Assembly (NCBI GenBank): GCA_023229425.1
Contig: JALNZG010000001.1
Location: 434,001-498,000, forward strand
DNA length: 64,000 nucleotides
From: Ignavibacteriaceae bacterium
GTDB lineage: Bacteria > Bacteroidota > Ignavibacteria > Ignavibacteriales > Ignavibacteriaceae
Direction of reading: 5' to 3'
Shown here: positions 57,781 to 64,000 of the stretch, in pieces
How positions within the stretch are numbered: the first letter of the stretch is position 1
Layout: every line of letters begins with the position of its first letter
Position numbers and translations under genes: made by a program
The notes under the pieces: model-generated
The model's database searches: none
What the model was told of the DNA's origin: nothing
The model's input: the letters and a program-made list of their open reading frames with translations, nothing else

Positions 57781-57807
57781 CTCTCTCTCTCTCTCTCTCT
57801 CTCTCTC
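57781..57807. repeat. (CT)13 microsatellite
   Basis: An uninterrupted run of 27 bases of alternating C and T in non-coding DNA, 228 bp upstream of the first secreted T9SS protein gene. Runs like this are prone to length change by slippage. Confidence 0.95.
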
Positions 57808-57978
57808 AGCGGTGGTGGAAGGGAAAGATGCAGCTAAATGTATTTCTCTCTTTACTTCCTCTCGTTTATGAAACTCCCGAAGTTTATTTACAAACATTCA
57901 TTCAGTTATTTCCCCTTTCATTCATTCACCAAAACTATCCGACCGGTTTTATATGACGTTGATAAAATAAAAGTTGTT

Positions 57979-58002
57979 ACTCTAAAGCAAACGCTTTGGA
58001 GT
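57979..58002. repeat. REP-like palindrome ACTCTAAAGC/GCTTTGGAGT
   Basis: Arms of 10 bp (57979-57988 and 57993-58002, one G-T pair) around AAAC, 33 bp before the GTG start of the following gene. CTTTCCC follows. It resembles a dispersed intergenic palindrome, and it would also sit in the leader of the mRNA. Confidence 0.5.
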
Positions 58003-58034
58003 CTTTCCCTAAATATTTTATAAGGTAATTAAAC

Positions 58035-59807
58035 GTGAAAAAAATATTGGTTTGTTGTTTGTTGGTAGTAGTTAGTTGTTCTTCGTTTGCTCAGCAAAGC
58101 AGACATGAAAAGCTACAGCAGTTAAAAAGCAGAGAGGATATTAAAGTAACAGAGGTAGAACCTAACTTACTGAAACTTGAATACCGAAACGGTAAAACTC
58201 TCTATAAAAACGTTGGTAATTATAAACCGACAACCAACAACAGCTTACAAAAAATAAACTACTCTCCCAATTACGACAGCACGATAATTGACATTAACAC
58301 CATTGACACAACGCTTTATTACCAGAAGTATAGTTATTGGCAAACCGTGCCGCTTGGTAATTTCCGCACGTTATTGGTAGGTGATGTAAATAAGAACGGC
58401 AGACCGGAACTCTATGGACAAGTGAAAGACTATTGGACTGATTATACAGATATTATGGCTTTTGAAATGAACACAAATGGCAAATTCGAATCTGTTTTTA
58501 GTTATGATAGTACTGTCATCGCCGGGAATATCTATGATATCGATAAGGATGGGAAGGAAGAACTTCGTTTAGCGAAAAACTATGTCGATGAAAGATCAAG
58601 TTATTTGGTTTGGAGTTTTTTGTTTTATAAGCAAAGTAAAGATTCGGCGATTGCAAATAATTTGTCATTCACATTCAAAACGAGAGATACAAGTGATCAA
58701 CAGAATGACAATTATTTTGGTGATTGGGATGGAGATCAATTCACTGACCAGATATTTATCGAACCATCCGGCATTGCCGATTTAAAGATTTATGAATATG
58801 ATCCTTTACTTAATAATTTTGATATGGTTTATCAATACGATTATCATGATCTCGATCTTTATTATGGTGGTTTCTCAATTGGAGATTTCGATCAAGATGG
58901 GAAGACTGAATTTCTTGCAGGCAGCCTTCATGGGAAAGTCCTTTCTCTTGAAAATACAGGCAATAATTCATATACACCTATATGGGAAGGAAAAGTTGAA
59001 ACCTATAATGCTTACCTCTGCGCTGAAACCAACGACCTTGACGGAAATGGCAAAAAAGAGATTTGGATTGGTGGTGACTCGTTTCATGATGGAGTTGGAG
59101 TAACCAGGATAACACTCTTTGAAACCGACGGGAAAGGTAGTTACCAGGTTGTTGGAAAAATTGATATAATCGGGATTTTCTCTTTTTATGCCGGAAATAT
59201 TCAGGTAATTGATATTGATAAAGACGGTAAAGAAGAAGTGCTGCTCGGGTTGGATTATACGGTATTTATTCTAAAATTTAATGGAAGTAAAAATCATCAG
59301 ACATACGAACTCTTCTATTTTAAGCAGAATATTTGGCAGGATAATAACATTGGTTATTATGGCGCTAATCTTTATGATCTGACCGGTGACGGAAAAGAAG
59401 AACTGTTGGTTAATTGTTGGGATGATCCGCCTACCCCCGGAACGATTAAATGGTTCAACTGGATATATAAGCCCAATTTTTCTGTGTCGGTAGAAAAAGA
59501 AGACAGCGACATTCCAAAAGAATTTTCATTATCACAAAATTATCCAAACCCGTTTAACCCGCAGACAAATATCAAATATAAGCTTGCAGAATATTCAGTA
59601 GTCTCGATAAAGGTTTATAATATATTAGGGAAAGAAATAACAACACTCGTAGAGAAAGAACAAACTCCCAGCGGTTATCAAATCAGTTGGGAAGCAAAAG
59701 ACAGCGAAGGGAAATTACACCCTTCAGGAGTGTATTTAATCAGGTTATCCGCAAACGGAAAATCATTTACTTACACAAAAACAATTAAAGCAATATTAAT
59801 TAAATAG
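58035..59807 (+). CDS. Secreted FG-GAP/VCBS propeller protein with T9SS type A sorting domain
   Basis: A 590 aa protein. It has a signal peptide (residues 1-19, KKILVCCLLVVVSCSSFAQ), then about seven repeats with calcium-loop motifs such as DVNKNGRPE, DIDKDGKEE, DFDQDGKTE and DLDGNGKKE, the pattern of a seven-bladed FG-GAP/VCBS propeller. The last 85 aa are a T9SS type A domain (SLSQNYPNPFNPQTNIKY, GVYLIRLSANG). Such proteins go through Sec, then the type IX system, to the cell surface or outside (family knowledge). The start is GTG at 58035. The ligand or substrate is unknown. The next gene starts 27 bp later. Confidence 0.9.
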   Translation: MKKILVCCLLVVVSCSSFAQQSRHEKLQQLKSREDIKVTEVEPNLLKLEYRNGKTLYKNVGNYKPTTNNSLQKINYSPNYDSTIIDINTIDTTLYYQKYSYWQTVPLGNFRTLLVGDVNKNGRPELYGQVKDYWTDYTDIMAFEMNTNGKFESVFSYDSTVIAGNIYDIDKDGKEELRLAKNYVDERSSYLVWSFLFYKQSKDSAIANNLSFTFKTRDTSDQQNDNYFGDWDGDQFTDQIFIEPSGIADLKIYEYDPLLNNFDMVYQYDYHDLDLYYGGFSIGDFDQDGKTEFLAGSLHGKVLSLENTGNNSYTPIWEGKVETYNAYLCAETNDLDGNGKKEIWIGGDSFHDGVGVTRITLFETDGKGSYQVVGKIDIIGIFSFYAGNIQVIDIDKDGKEEVLLGLDYTVFILKFNGSKNHQTYELFYFKQNIWQDNNIGYYGANLYDLTGDGKEELLVNCWDDPPTPGTIKWFNWIYKPNFSVSVEKEDSDIPKEFSLSQNYPNPFNPQTNIKYKLAEYSVVSIKVYNILGKEITTLVEKEQTPSGYQISWEAKDSEGKLHPSGVYLIRLSANGKSFTYTKTIKAILIK

Positions 59808-59834
59808 AAAAACTATTATATAAAGGATTATTTA

Positions 59835-61586
59835 ATGAAAAAGATACTTATTCTCTTTATAACAATAACCAGCTACATTTTTTCTCAAGGCTGGAATAAT
59901 ACAGTAACTACCACCATTAATGAACCAAATCTTGTGATGATGGATGTATTCAGCAACAAGGATGGTAATCATGTTATTGTCCAAAATTCAAATTCAACAA
60001 ACTCAATAAACTATTATCTTCTGAACAGTTCAGGAGAATATATACGATCAACAACGATTGAAACTTCAGGAAATGCTGAATTCCCAAGCATTACTGGTGA
60101 TAAAGATAAAGTCTATCTAGCTTATAAGCTCAGTAGTAATTTGAAAATTTCTTATTCAACAAATGCAGGTCAAAACTGGACTAATCTAAATCCCAAAGCT
60201 ATCGGTAGCAACGCATGTAACGGGGTTGATATTGTTTACGGTGAAAACGGAGTACACGTAGTATATGCTATGCTTGATAATTTGACATATTATGAAACAT
60301 ATTACTATTTTCTTAATTCAAGTCATGCTTGGGTGGATTATAAAAATGTAACAGACTACAATAATTTTGTTGATGGTGGTAAACCAACGGTTGCCATTTC
60401 AAGTAATCGTGTTCATGTAAGTTGGAGTACAAGTGACAATAATTATTATCCTGGTGCGGTATTAAGCAGGGATAGGTATTACAGCACATGGCAAACCCCA
60501 CAAATAGCAGTAGAGGGCGATTGGGGAGCAGACAATTCAATAAACGAGAGATTAGTTGTGAGTGGGACGAAACTCAATTTAATTTATGTTAAATATTTAA
60601 ATAGCGGCGGACTTATCGGAAATTATCTAGCATATAAAACCAGAGATCTTTCGGGCACAAGTTGGTCGTCATCATCTGCAATAAGTAATAATTTATCCGG
60701 TGAATATGCTTGCAACCTTGCAGTTTCAAATAACGGCAATATCAATCTTGCTTTTGAAGATGATGGTATTCAGCACACTTATTTTAATGGCAGTAGTTGG
60801 TCAAGTTTTTATACCTTGGATGAAAACACAGAACCTTATCATCCAATAGGTATCTCAACAACCGGGAATGATGTTTATGTACTTTGGAAAAATTTAAGTG
60901 ACAACTACTCCCGGTTCCAACGATATGATGCAAATCCAATAACACCCACAAACTTTGCAGGAACAACGTATAATAATCAACCAAAAATAACCTGGGGTTC
61001 TGTTAATGAACCGGATGTTTATAATTATATTGACGGGATCAAAGTTTATAGAGGGTATAAAGATGAAAGCGAAATTGAGTATTATATGCTTGCGGATGAA
61101 ATCCCAGGAAATAGTACGAGCTGGATAGATACAGAGGTAACATTAGTTAACCCCAGACAACCTCATACAACTTATTTGTATAAAGTAAGCGCAGTTGATA
61201 TCGGATTAAAAGAATCCGCGAAAACTACTGCGGTTCAGTACTCCGGCACAGGTCCTTTGTGGAAAATAAGCGGCGGAGAAAATTCAGAAGAATTGACAAT
61301 CAATGAATTTAAACTTTCTCAGAACTACCCAAATCCCTTTAACCCAAGTACAGCAATAAGATACCAATTAGCGGCAAACGGTTTTGTTACCCTAAAAGTT
61401 TATGATGTTCTTGGAAGCGAAGTTGCCGTACTTGCAAATGAATGGCAAGAAGCGGGCAATTACAGTTTTCAGTTTACAACAAGCGGTAAGCAATTGGCAA
61501 GCGGAATGTATGTTTACCGTTTACAGGCAACAAACGGTGTCAGAGAAATTTATAGTGCAACAAAGAGAATGTTATTAGTTAAATAA
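59835..61586 (+). CDS. Secreted BNR/sialidase-like propeller protein with T9SS type A sorting domain
   Basis: A 583 aa protein. It has a signal peptide (residues about 1-19, KKILILFITITSYIFSQ), then Asp-box-like repeats (SYSTNAGQNWTNL, WSTSDNNYY, FNGSSWSSF) suggesting a six-bladed BNR/sialidase-type propeller. There are no catalytic sialidase residues I can assign. A fibronectin-III-like region follows at about 375-470 (ITWGSVNEPDVYNYIDGIKV), then the sorting domain (KLSQNYPNPFNPSTAIRYQ to MLLVK). It is 27 bp after the previous gene and probably cotranscribed. The ribosome site is AAAGGA. Confidence 0.85.
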   Translation: MKKILILFITITSYIFSQGWNNTVTTTINEPNLVMMDVFSNKDGNHVIVQNSNSTNSINYYLLNSSGEYIRSTTIETSGNAEFPSITGDKDKVYLAYKLSSNLKISYSTNAGQNWTNLNPKAIGSNACNGVDIVYGENGVHVVYAMLDNLTYYETYYYFLNSSHAWVDYKNVTDYNNFVDGGKPTVAISSNRVHVSWSTSDNNYYPGAVLSRDRYYSTWQTPQIAVEGDWGADNSINERLVVSGTKLNLIYVKYLNSGGLIGNYLAYKTRDLSGTSWSSSSAISNNLSGEYACNLAVSNNGNINLAFEDDGIQHTYFNGSSWSSFYTLDENTEPYHPIGISTTGNDVYVLWKNLSDNYSRFQRYDANPITPTNFAGTTYNNQPKITWGSVNEPDVYNYIDGIKVYRGYKDESEIEYYMLADEIPGNSTSWIDTEVTLVNPRQPHTTYLYKVSAVDIGLKESAKTTAVQYSGTGPLWKISGGENSEELTINEFKLSQNYPNPFNPSTAIRYQLAANGFVTLKVYDVLGSEVAVLANEWQEAGNYSFQFTTSGKQLASGMYVYRLQATNGVREIYSATKRMLLVK

Positions 61587-61632
61587 TACTGGTTGTTAAA
61601 AAGAACAAGGTTATTTCAGTAACAACAAAATT

Positions 61633-61675
61633 ACAGAGGAGTTTCAGTTGCATATCAACAACTGACTCCTTCTGT
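61633..61675 (+). terminator. Long hairpin between two T9SS genes
   Basis: ACAGAGGAG (61633-61641) pairs with CTCCTTCTGT (61666-61675), and inside it CAGTTG pairs with CAACTG, with small bulges. It lies 46 bp after one stop and 54 bp before the next ATG. It has no T-run, so it could be a processing stem as well as a terminator. Confidence 0.5.
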
Positions 61676-61728
61676 AAGTAAATAGTTTCGTTTGACTATT
61701 GTGTCAATTAAAGGAAAAAGTGATAGGA

Positions 61729-63891
61729 ATGAAAAAATTTGTGAAGACACTTTATTGCTTGTTTGCTGTTGTTATCACCAGCTATGCACAAACACCGGTT
61801 TGGGAAAATTATACAGATAGCAAACCAATTACTTCTATGGCAGACGGTGACAATTATCTTTGGATAGGAACAAATGGCGGACTTATCAGGCTCGATAAAA
61901 GTAGCGGGGAGAAAACTCTTTATAACAAAGGAATAAACGGCTTTCCCGACAATTTTATAAATACTATTACTATTGACAGTATTGGCAATAAATGGATTGG
62001 TACCAAAAACGGTGGAGTCGGTAAATTTGACGGGACAACATGGATTTCATACAATACAGTGAATTCAGCTTTGCCCAATAACAACGTTACTTCAATTAAA
62101 ATAGATAAAAATGGTAATATGTGGTTTTCTACTCTTGGGGGCGGTATTGCGAAATATACAGGAACCGATTGGACTGTCTTCAATACTTCAAACTCTCCTC
62201 TGCCTAATAACAATATTGTTTCCCTTGTGGTAGATAAAGGCGAGAACAGCATTTGGGTGGCTCCGGTTGACGCCGGTTTTTATATCTATTTTGGTCGTTA
62301 TGGGTGGAGCAATTATTCTATAATAAATCTTACATATAACAACGATATAAAGGTTTTAACAAACGGGTTGAAGAGGGAGATATGGATGGGATCATATGGA
62401 TATATCACATGGTTTGATGCCGCGAACACAAATAATTCCGGAACTTATCAATGTCCTCTCTATACAGGCATTAGCACTGTCGCGGTGGATACTTTAAATA
62501 ATAAATGGGTTGGAACAAAAGGACTTGGACTTGCATTTTTTGATGGTACAAATTGGTTAACCTACAACACATCAAATTCCGGTTTGCCTGGAAACAATAT
62601 AACTTCAATTGTTATTGATCAGCAGGGGAATAAATGGATTGGCACTTATGATGGCGGTTTAGTAAAGTTTGACGGTGTAAACTGGTATGAGTATAACACT
62701 TCAAGCTCAGGTTTACCCCCTAACCGTGTCAGCGCTTTTGCTATTGATAGAAAAGGGGAGAAGTGGATTGGAACGTGGGGCGGCGGAGTAATTAGCTATG
62801 ATAATAGTAACTGGATTGTTTACAACGACTCAAACTCGACTTTTCCAAATAATAATGTTACCTCCATTGCAATAGATGAAAGTGACCATAAATGGATTGG
62901 CACATACGGAGGAGGATTATGTGATTTCAACGGTATGGGATGGATTCTGTACAATTCCTCCAATTCAGGTTTACCCGATAACAATGTAACAAATGTGCGA
63001 GTTGATAAAAATGGAAATGTCTGGGTAGGAACTTGGGGCGGGGGACTTGCTAAATTTAACGGCACCGACTGGACTGTTTTTAATAGTGTGAATTCAGGAC
63101 TAATGGACGACTACATTTATTCGTTAGTAATCGACCAAGCAGATAATATTTGGGTTGGCACTTGGGGTTTAGGGCTTATCAAATATGACGGCAATGCATG
63201 GACTGTTTATAATACTGATAATTCGAATATCCCCTATAACATAATTACTTGTGTTGCCGTTGATGCAAATGATAATAAGTGGATTGGTACAAATGGAGCC
63301 GGACTTGCAAAATTTGATGGAGATACTTGGACAATTTTTAATTCTATAAATTCAAATCTCCCTTCAAACAATATTAGAGCTGTAGATTTTGATACACTTG
63401 GCAATGTTTGGATTGGAACCATGAACGGCGGACTTGCAAAACTTAACACATCGCTTTCTGAATGGAGCGAGTATAACTTGTTTAACTCAGGTTTAATTGA
63501 TAATGATGTTTACACTGTGAATATTGATAAGTTAGGAAAAGTTTGGTGTGGGACTGCATCCGGATTAGCTGTATTTACTCCTGGCAATACAACCTCAATT
63601 GAAAGAATGGACAATCCTCTTTACACAAAAGATTTTTTGCTCTATCAAAACTACCCCAACCCATTCAACCCAAGCACAGTAATCAGTTGGCAATTAGAGG
63701 TCGGCAGTCAAGTCTCGTTAAAAGTATATGATGTTTTGGGAAATGAAGTTGCAACATTAGTGAATGAAGAAAAAGCAGCGGGAAAATATCAAGTAGAGTT
63801 TGATGGGTCAAAATTGACGAGTGGAGTATATTTTTATAAATTAAGTGCGGGAGCGTTTACGGATACTAAGAAGTTCATTCTTATGAAGTGA
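61729..63891 (+). CDS. Secreted 14-blade propeller protein with T9SS type A sorting domain
   Basis: A 720 aa protein with a signal peptide (about 1-21, MKKFVKTLYCLFAVVITSYA). It then has about fourteen repeats of 44-47 residues, each centred on (K/V/I)W(I/V)GTxGGGLxKF and followed by WTVYNTxNSGLPxNNV, the two-component-regulator propeller (Reg_prop) type. Fourteen blades would make two seven-bladed propellers. The C-terminus is a sorting domain (LLYQNYPNPFNPSTVISWQ to KKFILMK). No kinase domain is attached, so it is a secreted protein rather than a sensor. I chose the ATG at 61729 because it starts the signal peptide; the frame is open further upstream. Confidence 0.9.
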   Translation: MKKFVKTLYCLFAVVITSYAQTPVWENYTDSKPITSMADGDNYLWIGTNGGLIRLDKSSGEKTLYNKGINGFPDNFINTITIDSIGNKWIGTKNGGVGKFDGTTWISYNTVNSALPNNNVTSIKIDKNGNMWFSTLGGGIAKYTGTDWTVFNTSNSPLPNNNIVSLVVDKGENSIWVAPVDAGFYIYFGRYGWSNYSIINLTYNNDIKVLTNGLKREIWMGSYGYITWFDAANTNNSGTYQCPLYTGISTVAVDTLNNKWVGTKGLGLAFFDGTNWLTYNTSNSGLPGNNITSIVIDQQGNKWIGTYDGGLVKFDGVNWYEYNTSSSGLPPNRVSAFAIDRKGEKWIGTWGGGVISYDNSNWIVYNDSNSTFPNNNVTSIAIDESDHKWIGTYGGGLCDFNGMGWILYNSSNSGLPDNNVTNVRVDKNGNVWVGTWGGGLAKFNGTDWTVFNSVNSGLMDDYIYSLVIDQADNIWVGTWGLGLIKYDGNAWTVYNTDNSNIPYNIITCVAVDANDNKWIGTNGAGLAKFDGDTWTIFNSINSNLPSNNIRAVDFDTLGNVWIGTMNGGLAKLNTSLSEWSEYNLFNSGLIDNDVYTVNIDKLGKVWCGTASGLAVFTPGNTTSIERMDNPLYTKDFLLYQNYPNPFNPSTVISWQLEVGSQVSLKVYDVLGNEVATLVNEEKAAGKYQVEFDGSKLTSGVYFYKLSAGAFTDTKKFILMK

Positions 63892-63902
63892 CCAGTTATC
63901 AG

Positions 63903-63973
63903 TTCGCCGCGGCGAATCAGTTTTCAGTTGGAAAGAATATTTGCAGTTAAATTTACTGACCACTGAAAACTGA
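63903..63973. repeat. Intergenic palindrome group after the last gene
   Basis: The perfect palindrome TTCGCCGCGGCGAA (63903-63916) is followed directly by TCAGTTTTCAGT (63917-63928), which pairs with ACTGAAAACTGA (63962-63973). More CAGTT/ACTGA units surround it. It looks like a dispersed repeat with a GC-rich palindrome inside, and may also end transcription of the upstream gene. The window ends in non-coding DNA. Confidence 0.6.
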
Positions 63974-64000
63974 CGACTGACCACTCACCCCATTCTTCTC

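Larger units (their letters stand above)
57498..58034. other. Gene-free stretch with CT microsatellite before the secreted-protein genes
   Basis: About 540 bp. I see no credible gene. A 61-codon plus-strand frame at 57838 and a 103-codon minus-strand frame at 57762 have no recognisable features. The stretch holds a 27 bp CT repeat (57781-57807) and a palindrome (57979-58002). The promoter of the next gene is presumably here but is not clear. Confidence 0.55.

Noticed and set aside
57838..58023. Small plus-strand ORF of 61 codons before the first T9SS gene
   Set aside because: No ribosome site or recognisable feature, and its end overlaps a palindrome; more likely a chance open frame in the leader.
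61729..63891. Hybrid two-component sensor
   Set aside because: It has the propeller repeats often found in such sensors but ends in a T9SS sorting domain and has no membrane helix or kinase domain.

Overview
The window is AT-rich chromosomal DNA from a bacterium of the Bacteroidota/Chlorobiota group, most probably a member of the Ignavibacteria. Four proteins carry or resemble type IX secretion (T9SS) C-terminal domains, three of them with the YPNPFNP hallmark. The primary sigma factor is the short form without region 1.1 that is usual in this group. A PorZ-like propeller protein is present. Several promoters nevertheless look like ordinary TTGACA-N17-TATAAT sites rather than the special Bacteroidetes -33/-7 type, which fits the Ignavibacteria/Chlorobi side better than Bacteroidia. 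No species can be named from the sequence alone.

Layout. (1) 1-7.8 kb, minus strand: a tight six-gene run led by a Crp/Fnr regulator, then a PHP phosphoesterase, lumazine synthase (ribH), a GT-C-like membrane protein, a PorZ-like secreted propeller protein and an ABC-F ATPase cut by the window edge. (2) 7.9-11 kb: gap on the plus strand and dnaG on the minus strand. (3) 11.0-16.5 kb: an accessory island holding a three-gene restriction-modification-like cassette (M.PvuII-like N4-cytosine methyltransferase, a PD-(D/E)XK-like protein and a MORC/MutL-like GHKL ATPase), an unrecognised helical protein, and a frameshifted heptapeptide-repeat ORF. (4) 16.6-20 kb: a large multi-PAS/GAF sensor histidine kinase with a periplasmic CXXCH haem motif. 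(5) 20.2-51.2 kb: the core expression block: tRNA-Tyr/Gly/Thr, rpmG, tRNA-Trp, secE-nusG-rplKAJL-rpoBC, the str genes (rpsL-rpsG-fusA-tuf), and the S10-spc-alpha genes from rpsJ to rplQ, with a tRNA-Gln gene lodged between rplR and rpsE. (6) 51.3-57.5 kb: engB, a GAF/degenerate-GGDEF protein, deoB with an apparently non-canonical start, two EutN/CcmL microcompartment vertex proteins, rpoD and an NlpC/P60 lipoprotein. (7) 57.5-64 kb: three secreted beta-propeller proteins with T9SS sorting domains.

Working together. Regions 5 and 6 are mostly housekeeping: translation, transcription and protein export, with hairpins between rplL and rpoB, tuf and rpsJ, and rplQ and engB that could tune expression. 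The most novel candidates are the MTase/nuclease-like/GHKL cassette, the heptapeptide-repeat ORF whose repeat copies differ mainly by synonymous changes, the haem-motif sensor kinase, the deoB-EutN-EutN cluster, and the tRNA-Gln inside the ribosomal protein operon. Several families of short intergenic palindromes recur and look like REP-type elements.
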